From NCBI GenBank assembly GCA_036785705.1, contig JAWUZG010000334.1, positions 186,001-250,000 of the forward strand: a stretch of 64,000 nt of DNA, read 5' to 3'. Below, in pieces: positions 11,947 to 23,984 of this stretch. This DNA comes from Acanthornis magna (taxonomy: Eukaryota > Chordata > Aves > Passeriformes > Acanthizidae). The translations under genes were made by a program, and so were the position numbers. The notes beneath the pieces are model-generated. The model saw nothing but the letters and a program-made list of their open reading frames with translations, had not been told where the DNA came from and made no database searches. Each line of letters opens with the position of its first letter. Position 1 is the first letter of the stretch.

Positions 11947-14900
11947 GATGGTAGCACTGCTGTGCAGGTTTGCACACTGTGTCCAACACAATGAAAACAA
12001 GGCTCTGTCAGAGTGCAGCTGCACACTAACAAGGCCTCAAACCAGCAGGATGCTCCTGCACTGAGCAAGCCCAAGAGCTGCTCTGACACTCAGGCCTGCC
12101 GTGCGCCAAGGCAACCTTCTGCTGACACCATGGGGACGTGGCAACCGTGCCCTGACATCACAAAGCAGCCGCTCGGGGTTGCTCTGTGAATTCACCTGTG
12201 GGAAGTTCTCCTGTGTCCCAAAGCAGCAGCACAAACCCCTCGTGGGCCCAACCCTGCTGCTCAAGGGATCCAAGAGTAACTCAAAGAGTGCCCCAAGCAT
12301 GTCCAGCCTGTACCCCAACTGAACAGAGGAGTCTGAGGAACCAGACACACTGCAGATTTTGTTATGCAGCAGCACAGATAAGAGAGGGGTTGGCTGGGGC
12401 TGAGAATAGTGTAGGTTTAGTTCTGGAAAGCCAGTTTGTGCTGTTCCTGTGAATTAGCTGCACAGAGGAATGAGGTTGTCCAAGCAGGAGCAGAGCATGG
12501 TCTGGAAATCCCATACCCACATGACGTTAAAATCTTCACTTCTTGACTTGGTTCTCCACTGAGCCTGGGCGGTGCATAGGCTTGAGGAGCCTAAAAGTTA
12601 CTGGATGTACTTGTGCTGCTAATAAAATTTTACTTGTGGAGAAGCTCACTTGTTCCTTTTCTTTTTTTTTTTCCAATTGTGGAAACTAACTCAGAGACCT
12701 TATATTGTGGCATCTCTGTACCATGATATCCAGGCTTAGTTTACAGATCTGAAGGATCCCATAAAGCTCGTCCACTGGATGGTATGAAGCCAGGCAAAAC
12801 AGAGGGGGTGACTCACAAGGATTTGATTTGCAGAGCAATAAAGAAACAAATAATCCCTGACTTTTTTTTTTTTTTTTTTGGTCAAAAATAACCTTAACAG
12901 TTTGCTGATAGAATGGAAAAGGAAAAATTGCTTGCGCCATAGTGACTGAGCTTCCTTTTCTTCATTCGTAGCTGTGCATGCTGGAAGTGTAGCAGGGTGC
13001 AGGCCATTTGTATAAAGTTCAGTGCTACTGTAAATCATTCTGTGCTATATCGGGATTAGATTCAGTGTGCCCTGCTGGCAGTAACTGACTTGTCAGTTCA
13101 GGTTTGGATGCAATATCTAACGTAAGATGTTTAAGAAATCTGGGAGAGGCACAGGAAAGTGTCTAGAGCAGAGCAAAAGACTTGATGCCATTGCTAGTGC
13201 TATGAGGATCAGTATAGATTTAATTTATCTGAATTTGTGTGGAAATCAGAATGAAATAACAGGGACCAGTTGAAAATACCATGAGCACCTGAAGACATTT
13301 AGCAATGAGCATGTAAGAATAGGTTCAGTCATTATCCGATGTCTTTTGCAAATATGCTTATAGCGAGCATTCCCCTTCTGAAGAAACAGATACCAAAGGA
13401 TGGATGGCTGCTCTAATGAACCTCTCTGGTTAGCCAGATGGCTTCTGTGAGAGGAGGCTTTCCAGACATGCTTTTGGAAGATGCAAATCAAGCAGAACAA
13501 GCAGAGGGCTGTGATGCTAACTCCAAACCTAAGTGGCAACCTCTCCAAGCGAGGATGAGCAAGTGCCTTTTAGTTCCGTGCTGTGTGCATGTTGGAAACT
13601 GTACAGAGAAGGGAGAATGCCATGCAGGCCCGTTTGAGATACTCTTGTAAAATGCAAAGCATTTGATAATTTGTGTATGCAGACAGTTCAAGGGCCCTCC
13701 CTGACTTATCTGAAGAATGAAGAAAGCATGAGAAAAAATTTGATGAGCTCTTCTGTCAACTCACTGGTTTAAAATGTGCCTCTCCCCATTGCAAACTCTT
13801 CTAAATTCTGTAACTTCTGATGAAAAAAGGCAATTCTTCAAGGAGATCAGGCATGGCAAAAGTGATGGTGAGGGAAGAAGATTTCAGCTGAGGCTATTCT
13901 ATGTAATAGGAAAAAATAATTTAAAAATATACATTCATAAGTCACTCTAGTACTTTTCTATAATTTAAGTTATGCTTTCCTATATGATATGAACAAACAT
14001 TGCTCTTTCATATCACCACGGAGACTGAACGCCATTTAAGGAAAAATATCATCTCTACTAACTATTTGCTGAGTTTATATATTGAAGACTTTACAGACGT
14101 TCAGCTTCCTTGAAATTATGTTTGTTGGTGCATCATGGCTTCAAAAACCTAATTACACCAACCACGAGGTTGTGCAACCATTCATATGCATCATGATCAC
14201 ATATTTTTAATTTTATTGTTTGGTATAGGGAAACAGAGCATGTTCAATATTTTATTTTGTCTTCATTATTCAGAGCATAGCCCTATGCTTAGGATACCTT
14301 TCTCATACCCTCTGTTGCATTAAAAAGAGTTTAATTGCCTCACGAACATTTCTATGCCAGTTACCAGCTTATGCAAGGGACGTAAAGGAGCTCCAACAGA
14401 AGTGTTACATTTACTCCATTTACCTCAGTCTTTCTCACAGAGAGTGCAGTCACTCAGTGAAGAAAATATTAAGGATGCTGGATTCAACCAACAGGAAGAA
14501 GACCAGTCTACGGCCCAAGCAAAGGAAACCAGCCCAAGAAAATGGCCCAAAGCATTGTGCAGAACCAGCAGAGAAGGCACTGTTGGCATAACAGCTGTAA
14601 TAATTCCTAACAAACCTCCCCACATATTTGCATATTTATTGGACATTGCCAGGGCTGCTCTGTATGAACGTCTGTACCTGTGCCTTTATTCCTCTTTGGA
14701 AGCAGTGGAACTGGCAGGATTTGCCCGCCAGCAGGAGCTGCTCCAAGCTGGGAATGTGACAGGCGGTGCTGATTTCCAGGGGCTTGTGGCTGGCAGGTGA
14801 AGCCAAGGCAGGAGCGGTTGCAAGGTGCTGGCGCTGCTGCTGCTCTGTGCCAGAGAGCCCCGGCTGGGCAGGGCACGGCGCCCACTGCGCTGTGGGCTCT

Positions 14901-17179
14901 GTCTGCTGCCAGAGCTGGGCTCCCCTGGGAACAAGAACTGACGATTTGTGCCAGAACCAAGGGCTTAGGGGAGGCTGCATTTCTCTGTGTGCACCTGGGC
15001 CACCTGCATCACAGAGCTTTGGCCCCCAAAAAGGTAAACCAGAGGGAAATGGCTTGAAACTGTTTCATTGTGACCTTTCTTTACCCTTCAATAGATCAAA
15101 ATGAAAGGTTAGCAAGCAGGGCCTGATCCCTGCTGCCAGCTCAGTGTGAGAAAGCAGGCATGGCTTGATTTTGGTACGGGTTGCGTGGGCAATCCCTTCC
15201 CTGACACGTGCTCTCCCAGCAATTTCACCTATTAGTTTGTGCCCATGGAACTAAGACATGTTCATTACTTTGCTGAAACTCACATTCAAAACATTTCCTC
15301 AAAATTCTTTAACATATTTAAATCACCTATGAGAAGTTATTGAGAGTAGGGATCTCTTGAGGGTCTCTGGTGGTCATTTGGGGAACATCCCATACCTCAA
15401 AATCTCCTTGGACAGTCAAGAGCCTCCTCAAACCAGTTTCTTCCCCTTCAATGTATTACAGCTACCTTCTTGGCACTCTAAAGTATCTCTCTTTACTCTG
15501 AAGGCTAAGATATCCACTTGCCCACATTAATTACTGCAATGGGGAATACAGGACTGAGCAGTGTCTCATAAAGCTTAAGGATTTCGCAATTTCTTACAGT
15601 TCAACATTTTCCCAACACCTCTCCTTCCTTCTCTGGGAATTGAACACAAGCACTTTGTGATGTCCCAGCCCAAGGCAGCCTCCAACCCTCCCGTCCCCCA
15701 GCAGCAATTCTCTCTTCACACACAGCAGGTCCAGCAGCGCCTTCCCTCACTGGCTCAGTCACCAGCTGTGTCACAAGTTCTCTGTCACACACTCCAGCAA
15801 TATCCTGGACTGTTTGCTCTCCACTGCACTCTCCTGCCAGCAGACATGCCCACCCTGTTCCCTTCCCCTTGCAGAGCCTCCTCCCCACTAGCCATGGGCA
15901 CCTGGGAAGAGGGGGGCACTCGCAGAGGAGCCGCACCCGCTGCGCTGGGCAGAGCCCAAAGCCTCTGCAGTCACAGCTGCAGGCCTGTATCTGCACAGGA
16001 TGCTCTGGCTGCCCCACTCCTCATGGGCTTTGGGCTGGAAATGCAATTGCACTTTCTGCCTCATGTAGAAGCACCGGGGCTGTGCAAAAAATGCCCAGTG
16101 GGCTGCATTCCAAAGGCACTGCAGTGTGGAGCTGATGAAGGAAGGAGACCCTTCCCCAAGTCCTAACCATACCAAAACCACCATCAGTGGGACTTTGTCT
16201 CTTGAAAAAGCAAAGGACTTTTCAGAAAGTGAATGTAGCACTTATTCACAGGGTGGCAAGGAAGGGAATCTTCCATTGGAGCTGAGGTTTGATAGAGTTT
16301 TCATTCTGAGTCCTACACAGGCCGTTGATTTTAAAATTCATTTAAAAATGTGTTTTAAAAGGCTGTGAAGTCTTATGGCTTTGTTCTGATACTGAAATGA
16401 TCATGAAATGTACTGGCATTTTAGTTACATCCAAACTGGTTACTCTGTAAACAAGAGTAATTTTCCTGCAGAATAGCCACTAAAGAAAAAATGAAAAGGT
16501 AATCAGTGCTGATCTTGCAACCTTCCACTAAACTTATCAACAATGAGGTATTTTTAGTTAGATCATAGAGCAAATTATTGTTTATTGATAACATGATTTA
16601 TACAGACCTGTTGATTTCTGAGTAAAACTGCCAGCATGATCGAAGTGAATACTCACTTCTATGAGGACTGTAATATTAGATACTCATTGTTCACCATATG
16701 AACCAAATGAACATTTTGGCTATTTTTTTTAACTTACAGTCAGCTCTCTACACTGTTTGTAACACCAGACAGAGAGTTGATAGCAATGTGGGCCATGGGC
16801 TGGCAGGGCATTGCACAAGGCTTCTGTGTCAACACTAAATGTTTGCATTTGCTAGGGCAGCACTTCTTGCGTCTAATTCTGAGCTACAGCTCTGTTCCTG
16901 CAGTATAGGTTCACACGTGTAGCCTGTATTTTCCGCCTGTTCTTACTTCCCTGTCCAGAAAAGAATGGTGCTTTGATCTCAAATCAAAATAAAAAGACGG
17001 GAGAGTCAGGTTCTGGAAATGTACAACAAGAACAAATAGATTTTTTTGCAAATATGTTGAGAAGTTGTTTGCACATACTGCATAAATGGCAGCTGAAAGA
17101 TTGGCATTCTGACTTCCACGCTGAGGTTTGCCTATTTTTGTAGACCGACTTCTTGAGGTCAGACACTGAGCCTAATGAG
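11947..17179. other. Intergenic region without supported genes
   Basis: This 5.2-kb stretch lies upstream of the PAK-like start codon (minus strand) and ends at the ERV. I see poly-T tracts near 12660 and 12861-12880, an AATAAA-like site near 12620, GC-richer patches at 14760-15000 and 15850-16010, and AT-rich DNA from 16350 on. Open frames here (for example 14354-14800 and 15657-16166, plus strand) have no recognisable domain, no splice partner and unlikely composition. The PAK-like promoter should lie just right of 11946, but no clear TATA or CpG island is visible. Confidence 0.5.
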
Positions 17180-17184
17180 AAACA

Positions 17185-17677
17185 ACAATTGACATGAACA
17201 GTCCTCCTGCAGGGATATACAGAGTCACCGGGGTTTTTTGGGCAAGCCTTGCAGAAAATATTAAGAGAGTTTACTCAGTTAGGTTGCTGCAGTACATGGA
17301 TGATTTACTTCTATCAGGGGAACAGGAGGAGATGGTTGAAGAGGCTACTGTGAATCTGCTTAATTTTCTTGCTACAAAGGTGCTTAAGAGGGTCTGAAAA
17401 GAAAGCAGAGTTAGTAGAGAAGAAGGTTGAATATTTAGAACACATTGTGACTGGAGGTTTACCGTGTATTGATCCAGAAAGAATACAAGGAATTTTACAA
17501 GTAGCATTACCCCAGACTAAAAAAGGGTCACAGCAGTTTTTAGGGGTGGTGGGGTACTGCAGAGCATGGACTGAGGATTTTTCTGTTGTAGCCAGACCTT
17601 TGTACTACTTTTTAACCCAAAGCAGCCCTAACATGGTGGTATGGACACCAGAAGGGGAACAAAGCCTTAGAAAATAA
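17185..17677 (+). pseudogene. ERV pol remnant: reverse transcriptase palm and connection
   Basis: The frame carries a Y-M-D-D catalytic motif followed by LLLSG near 17295, then after a frame change a connection segment with QFLGVVGYCR and AWTEDF, typical of retroviral RT. Only the second half of the RT domain is present. The first half and protease are missing. At least one frameshift near 17390 separates the two parts. Confidence 0.85.
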
Positions 17678-17689
17678 AAAGACAAATTG

Positions 17690-18450
17690 ATTAATGCCTT
17701 AGTCTTAGCTCTTCCAGACTCAGAAAAGGAATTTGAGTTATATGGATGTTAAACAGGGCCATGCTAAAGGAATTTTGGTACAAGAACATGGGGGGACACG
17801 GCGGCCTGTTGCTTATTTTTCCAAGCTGTTAGACCCAGTGGCCAGAGGCTGGTCTCACTGTCTGCAGAATTGTGCAGCCACAGCTTTAATGGTAACTGAG
17901 GCTCGAAAACTGACACTGGGAGGATATCTGATTGTTAAAGTTTCACATCACGTTAAAGCTTTGTTAACTGAAAGAGCCTCTAAGTGGATGACCAGCGCTC
18001 AGTTATTACAGTATGAACCTTGTTTAATGGAACAGGAGGATTTAACATTGAGATGTGGGGAAGGGTTTAACCCAGCCTCCTGTTTGAACCGCCCTGGAGA
18101 GGGGGGCCGGGAAAAAACTCATTCAAGTGATAGATCTCCAGACCCAGGCTAGGGAAGATTTACAGGACACTCCTTGGACTGAGGGAGAAAATGTGTTTAT
18201 CGATGGGTCTTCAAGGGTAGTAGAAGGGAAGCGATTTACACGATATGCTATCATTAATGGAAGGGAGTTAAAGGAAGGGGGGAGATTGCCGCCCACATGG
18301 TCAGCTCAAACAGCAGAGCTGAATGCACTTGTGAGAGCCTGGGAATTATATCGGGATAGAATAGTGAATATTTTTACTAAGTATGCATATGGGGTGATAC
18401 ATGCATTTGGAAAATATGGGAAGAAAGAGGTTTATTAACCTGCAGGGGGA
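17690..18450 (+). pseudogene. ERV pol remnant: RNase H
   Basis: Two overlapping frames (about 17733-18152 and 18127-18438) contain RT-tether text (PVAYFSKLLDPVARGW) and an RNase H core with the FIDGSS motif and the QTAELNAL helix, whose Glu is a catalytic residue in this family. The frame changes near 18140 and stops near 18438. Confidence 0.82.
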
Positions 18451-18489
18451 CACTGTTAACTCATGAGAGCTTAATTTCTAGCCTACTGG

Positions 18490-19830
18490 AGGTGGTGAAT
18501 TTACCAAAAGGGGTGGCAATAACACACATTAAGGGGCACCAGGCAGGGTGCTCAGAGGAAACAATAGGTAACCGACTGGCTGAGGAAGAGGCTCGAAAAG
18601 CTGCACTGTTGCCAGAAATCTCTAAGATCTTCCCTTTGCTCCCAGGAGCCCCACCACTGCCAGAGAAACTGTCTTTTCCACCAGAAGGACTTGAGATAAT
18701 TAAAAAGAGTGGGGCAGAGGAAAGAGAGGATAATTGGTTTACAGGGAATGGTAAACAATGGATACCAAAGGCTCTGGCCTTACAAATATTAAAACAACTC
18801 CATGAAGGGAGTCATTGGGGTTGTCAAGGATTGGCAGAAGTCTTCCTCAAAATGTGTGCTACTGTGGGTCTGTTTGACCTGGCAAAACGAGCTATTGAGG
18901 GTTGTTTGATTTGTGCTCAAACTAATAGCAGGGTTACAAAGAAGAGTGCAGGGGGAGGGAGGCCTTGGGCTGTACGTCCCTTCCAAAGATGCCAGGTGGA
19001 TTTTACTGAAATGCCGAGTGGCAAGGTTTAAATATCTTCTTTTAATAGTATGTCAGCTAACAGAGTGGCCAGAAGCATTCCCAATTATTTCAGCAACTAC
19101 AGGATCTGTTATTAAGGCATTTTTGGAACAAATAATTTCAAGATATGGGATTGTGGAAGCAATAGATTCAGATAGGGGAACTCATTTCATAGGAAAGATC
19201 CTTCAAGGAGTTATGGCTGCTTTAGGAATACAATGGAACACTCAGGCACTCCCAGAGTTCAGGTTGGGTAGAAAGAATGAATTGAGAAATAAACACCTTT
19301 TGAAGGTGGTGATAGAAACTAAGATGCCATGGGTATGGCTTTTGCCACTGGCTTTGGGTAGAATAAGGACCCAGAGGAGATATTCAATTATCTCCCTTTG
19401 AACTGATGTTTGGAATTGCTTACCCTTGTAATTCTCAGCCTAGTAGGGGGGTAGAAATAAGTGATGTATATTGAAAACAATATGTGGCCAGGATACTGTC
19501 TCTTGTGAAATCTCTTTGACAGGAAACTCAGCTGGCACAGACCCTGCCCTTGGACTTTGCTGCTCACAACATCCAGCCAGGAGGTTGGCTCCTGGTTAAG
19601 GAGTGGAAAGAAGCACCACTGGTGCCGAAGTGGCATGGACCTTTCCAGGTGTTACTGAGCACAGAAACAGCCGTCAAGACAGCTGGCCATGGGTGGAGCC
19701 ATAACACTCGGGTCAAGGCTTCTAAAGCTCCAGAGATTTGGACATCTCAGCTGGAGGAGAAGGACAGGAAGCCACGACTGACACTCACAGGAGTGGATCG
19801 GAGCACACATTGAGGGAAGCCCCGTGTGCC
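18490..19830 (+). pseudogene. ERV pol remnant: RNase H end and integrase
   Basis: The first frame (18492-19031) has the end of RNase H (HIKGHQAG) and an integrase zinc-binding domain with the second His in LHEGSHWG and the C-x-x-C in CLICAQT. A shifted frame (to about 19401) carries the catalytic core with an Asp in IDSDRGTHF. A third piece (19550-19813) has a C-terminal segment with KWHGPFQVLL. Each piece is broken from the next by frame changes. Confidence 0.83.
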
Positions 19831-20006
19831 TACCCACAGATCGCCTGCTGGAATAGTCTGTGTGGGCATCTCTCCTTTCCGATCTCCAGTCACTGGGAGG
19901 CTAATCCTTGCTGTCATTGTTTTCTTTATGTTAAGTTGTTTCTGTGCCTGCACTCGCCACAGGTGGTGCAGAAGACAACATGAGAATCTAATCACGATTA
20001 GGTGAT

Positions 20007-20423
20007 TTGATTAGAATGTTTTTCTTAATAATCTTACTTTTCTATTGTCAGTTAAGTTTAGGCCAGAGGGGGGAGAACAGTTTTTCAGTCCTAGAAGAAA
20101 AAGTAGCAAAAACCTTTAACCTTAGCAATTGCTGGGTCTGTGGAGGGCCAGGAGGACCTGAAGACTGGCCATGGGTGGCCAGCCTGGTTGAACCTAAATG
20201 GTGGGTCAGCACCCTGAGTGAAGTCCATAACAGAACAGGATTTTGGGATGAGGAAGGAAGTCCATGGCGACTTCATTCTTTGGAAAGAGGCATTTTTTGT
20301 CTAAATAGAACAGGGAGCGTATACATGTGGAAAAGTGTTTGTGACTGGACTTTGTCTTTAGGTATAGGTTGCTGTTCTCTCAACTGCTCTCCTTACAATT
20401 GTTCCAAGTATCAAGGCAGATGA
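20007..20423 (+). pseudogene. ERV env remnant: signal peptide and N-terminal surface subunit
   Basis: An open frame of 138 codons begins with a hydrophobic leader (about residues 4-19, ending near LSLG), followed by a Cys- and Trp-rich, N-glycosylation-site-bearing ectodomain (NLSN, NRTG, NCS). This is the layout of a retroviral Env N-terminus located right after integrase. It ends in a stop far short of full Env length, and later env text is in other frames. Confidence 0.72.
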
Positions 20424-20829
20424 AATCAAGCATATGTTGAGCTCACTAATGCTAGCTGGGTAAGGTGTTCCTACCATAATTACTGAAGGGATTTTGAAAG
20501 CTGTAAAGCAGTGGGGAGGGACAGGTTTTTTGACCACTTATTTTTAACCTGCCCCTGAGATAATTTCACAAGTAAAACTCATGCTGTCTGTGACTATCAC
20601 TGGAAGTGGCAACACCAGAACAGAACCAGAATCCTTTTTAGTAGGTCCTGGTCCAGATCTAAAAAAACAGACCTGGGATGTAACTGTGGGTGGAAACCTC
20701 ATGTAGGAGCTTGGAAATGCAGATATTGTGACTCTTATGGTAAGGTAGCTATTGTTGGAGGACCATTAGGCCCAGGAAAGAAGCTGTGTTTTGACCCACT
20801 GTTATAAATGCCCAAGGAGAAGTTGACTT

Positions 20830-21412
20830 GCGTATATTAGAACGGTTAATAAGTAAATTACTAAGTTATGAATGTTGCAGTGTTGTTGGGTTAATTGGTT
20901 AAATCTGGATGTTTATGACACCTTAATGAGTTGATTAGTTGACTATTTGGTAAATTACAATGTCCTGGTTATTATTTCCCTTTCCTTGTACCCTCCCTTT
21001 TATGTGCATTTAATACTGCTCAATGACTCTGTTAAGAAACTAGGGGTTAAGTGGCCAACGGAGAATTTCTAGAAGGTTCTGTGAAGAATGTCAATCAGGA
21101 CGCCAGTGAAGGTGAGATCCCTCCCAGCCCCACAACTGAGCACACTCCATGGGGTGGGGCCAGCTCAGACTACCCCAGATGGATGGACACAGGGGCGGCC
21201 TGGGAATGTCCACACCTATGATTGGACCAAAGTATCCAAATGCCTCCAGGTGTCTTGATTGACATTCAGAGAGGATCAAAGCGGCTGCACGGGCCCTGGG
21301 AGGTGTGCCTCTGGCCAGACGAGCCCCACACCCAGCGCTGCAAGTTTGTCTTGTGGGCATCCCCTACTGTTAATTGTTTTATTCTCATAATAAAAAGTTT
21401 AAAACTTTGAAC
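20830..21412. other. Non-coding block interrupting ERV env
   Basis: Between surface-subunit text ending near 20800 and its continuation near 21414 there are about 580 bases that do not read as env. The block is GC-richer at 21100-21340 and ends in CTCATAATAAAAAG, a polyadenylation-like signal. It could be a nested insertion. I could not define target duplications. Confidence 0.4.
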
Positions 21413-21413
21413 A

Positions 21414-22340
21414 GTGAAGCCTTGTTCTTCACACTCGCCAATTGATAATGAAAATTGGAAAGGCCCCTTTGCTAAAAGAATCTGGACTTTGAAAGAGCAT
21501 TATTGGATTTGTGGCCAACATGCTCATCACCGGTTACCACCTAACTGCTCAGGATATGTTATGTACGGTATATTAGACCATTATTCTTTTTGCTACCACT
21601 TCAGGGAAATCAATTAGGAATCAAAGTATATGATGATCTGTTTAAAAAAAAGACAGTTGATTGATGCATCCTTGGCTGGAGGGAGCACCCAAAAATGGGG
21701 AAAAGATGAATGGCCAGCAGAGTGAATTATACAGCACTATGGACCAGCTACTTGGAATCCAAATGAATTCACATCAGGTGCCAGAGAGCCCAATTATAAC
21801 TTGAATTGTGCAATAAGGTTATAAGTTGCCTTTGAAATAATAACCAACCAGACAGCTACAGCTCTTGACCTTCTTGCTGACCAATCCACTCAGACAAGGA
21901 ATGCAGTATTCCAGCATCGGATGGTATTGGATTATCTATTAGCAGAAGAAGGGGGAGTGTGTAGAAAGCTAAATGACTCAAACTGCTGTTGGCAAATAAA
22001 TGACAATGGAAAAGTGGTGAAACAAATAACAAAGGGAGTAAGAAAGTTAGCTCAAGTGCCAGTCCAAACATGGAAAGGATGGGAATGGGACATGTTTTCG
22101 TGGTTGCCTGGTGGATTGTGGGTTAAACAAATGCTCTTTTTCTTCTTATGTCCTACAGCAACTCTGATCTGTTTACCATGCATGATACCTTGCGTAGCGC
22201 AGCTCATTCAGCATGTGATCAAGGGGATGCACGCAGTAGCCATGCCTACGGATCCAGAGATGGCTACAAAAAGACAGAAAATCATGTCACTGCAAATAAT
22301 AATAAAAAAATACCCAGGAAGAGAAAATTAAGTCAATGAT
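21414..22340 (+). pseudogene. ERV env remnant: end of surface and transmembrane subunit
   Basis: The stretch 21414-21617 resembles the conserved end of a surface subunit (WICGQHAH, then LPPNCSG). The frame at 21921-22331 has transmembrane-subunit text with a Cys motif followed by a Cys pair ([13 protein letters not shown]), then a Trp-rich membrane-proximal region and a hydrophobic span ([17 protein letters not shown]) with a basic tail. The Cys spacing is seven residues before CC, one more than the usual CX6CC. Stops between the blocks make it inactive. Confidence 0.75.
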
Positions 22341-22570
22341 AACTAAAGTTTGTAACGACAATTACTGAAAAGGTAAGAAGAGGAGAGATTGAAAGGAACA
22401 AGAGGGAGTTGTCTTCACAAATGAACTGTGGGCCTCCTGGTAGATGAGGCCAGATACTGATAGGTGAAAGAAGCAATGGGAGAAACCATAAATTCCATAG
22501 GAATTCCATTAGTTAATAAATCCCTGGACGTAGTGAAAAAGAACAGAGACACAAAGAAAACAAAAAGCGG

Positions 22571-22844
22571 CGAGGGGGGATGTACATTAGAAAAGGATCT
22601 CTATTAGGTGATAAGGGAAGTCTGTACCTCTCAAGTACCTCAACCGGGAAAGAGAGAGGGAAATACATACAGGCAATTAGGATAAAAAGAGGCTGTGTCC
22701 TCTTAACACTTTGAGAGACCCCATGGGGAATCACCATGACCTCTCCCTTATTCCAGAAAAGCTACGGGACTCCTCTATCTCCTTATTGGACATAAATCTC
22801 TGGTGTTTGTGGATTAGTTTTCCTGACGGCAACATTGATCCACA
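22571..22844 (+). repeat. ERV polypurine tract and 3' LTR
   Basis: A purine run (CGAGGGGGGA) at 22571-22580 is followed by TGTACATTAG, the LTR start. The LTR runs about 264 bp to GATCCACA near 22844, with GGATAAAAAGAGGCTG as a likely TATA region. It is supported by a second copy of the same LTR in reverse orientation at 63332-63587, with closely matching purine tract, U3 and R/U5 text. It reads toward the HSF-like gene, whose ATG is about 690 bp downstream. Confidence 0.85.
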
Positions 22845-23536
22845 GGGCAGCATTTTAGCTTTGATGACAATGCTGACTAAATTGCTGCCCCTTCCTATAG
22901 CTGACTCCAAAGAACGAGAAATGTGCCAAATCTGACCGAAGCAGGCAGAGACTGTGAGAAAGAAGCAGCCAGCTGGCTGGACAGGAGGCCAAAAGCAAGT
23001 CTCCAGGTTTCTCCTTTTCATCATTTACCCTGGTCCCATTTGACATCTCTGCTGCTTTGAAGTGAGCAACTCAGTTAGCAACGCCAACCAAAAAAAGGAA
23101 GCTATTCGGTCTAACATCTCTTTCTTCCCCTCAGCCATGCAGGAGAGTGAGCGATGTGGCTTTCACCTGACACACAGGAACAGTTCCCATGGGATGATTC
23201 CACTGGAGCCCTTTCTGCAACTTGCTGCGCTTGCCTCGGTGGGTTGTGCTGCAGAGCAAAGCAAGAAGGCTGATTTCCCCTAGCGAAAGAAAGGCTTTGC
23301 CCCTTGCCCCTTTCCCCGCCGTGCCTGGCAGCGCCCCGGGAGCCGCCACTGTGTCCGCGCCGTGCCCGCGCCGTGCCCGCGCCGTGCCCGCGCCGTGCCG
23401 CAGCCGCGGCTTTGTGCCGCTCGTGCCCGCCGGGTCCGGCCCGTGCCCGCGCCCACCCCTCAGGCCGCGCGGTGCCGGCGCAGCCGCGGCCGTTGCGCTG
23501 AGGGCGTTGTGGCAACACTCGGCCAGCGGCCCCGCC
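22845..23536 (+). promoter_or_regulatory. CpG-island promoter region of HSF-like gene with 11-bp repeats
   Basis: From about 23300 the DNA becomes very GC- and CpG-rich and continues into the first coding exon. At 23359-23391 there are three perfect tandem copies of GCCGTGCCCGC, with degenerate copies on both sides. No TATA box is seen, as expected for a CpG-island promoter. The part 22845-23290 is ordinary sequence with no gene. Confidence 0.6.
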
Positions 23537-23984
23537 ATGGAGGAGCCGCCGCTGCCCGCCGGCCTCAGCGCCCGCAGCTTCCCCGCCAAGCTGTGGCGCC
23601 TGGTCCACAGCGCCCGCGTCCGCTCCGTGCGCTGGGACAGCCTGGCCCGGGGGCTGCTCATCGAGCGCTCGCTCTTCGAGAGGGAGCTGCTCAGCCCGCC
23701 CGGCGCCCGAGGGGCGGGCGCCCAGGGGCCGCCGGCGGCGCCGGACACCTTCAAAGCCGCGCACTTCCACAGCTTCGTGCGGCAGCTCAAGCGCTACGGC
23801 TTCCACAAGGTGTCGGGCGATGCCGGAGCCCTGCTGCACTTCAGCAACCCCAGCTTTCGCCGCGACCGCCCCGACCTCCTGATCCGCATCCAGCGGCGGA
23901 GCAAGGGCGACAGGCAGCGGCTGGCGGCCGGGCTGGAGGTGCGCAGCCGCCAGCGCAGCCGCTGCCAGCAGCTCCACAGGGCCG
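23537..23984 (+). CDS. HSF-like exon 1: DNA-binding domain
   Basis: It encodes 149 codons plus one base. The winged-helix domain starts at FPAKLW (residue 15), has VRWDSLARG, an Ala/Pro/Gly-rich loop (residues 54-70) between the two halves as in HSFY, and the HSF signature HSFVRQLKRYGFHKV (residues 78-92). The last part is rich in Arg and Gln. The donor is GCCG|GTGAGG. Confidence 0.82.

Larger units (their letters stand above)
17180..22844 (+). mobile_element. Decayed gamma-type endogenous retrovirus, 5'-truncated
   Basis: Plus-strand remnants appear in provirus order: reverse transcriptase palm with YMDD, RT connection, RNase H, integrase, env surface and transmembrane parts, polypurine tract, and 3' LTR. 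No gag, protease, N-terminal RT or 5' LTR is found upstream of 17180, so the copy is truncated at its 5' side. Frames change or stop many times (for example around 17397, 17677, 18438 and 19031 in pol, and after 20423 in env), so it is not functional. The RT/RNase H/integrase style and the env layout resemble avian ERV1 (gamma-related) elements. The exact family is not identified. Confidence 0.9.

Noticed and set aside
14354..14800. Plus-strand open frame of 148 codons
   Set aside because: Starts with a non-distinct ATG, no recognisable domain, and no neighbouring exon. Too weak to list as a gene.
15601..16166. Overlapping open frames on both strands (138 and 169 codons)
   Set aside because: Low-complexity Gln/Pro/Ser or Cys/Gly composition, no homology recognised, no exon signals.
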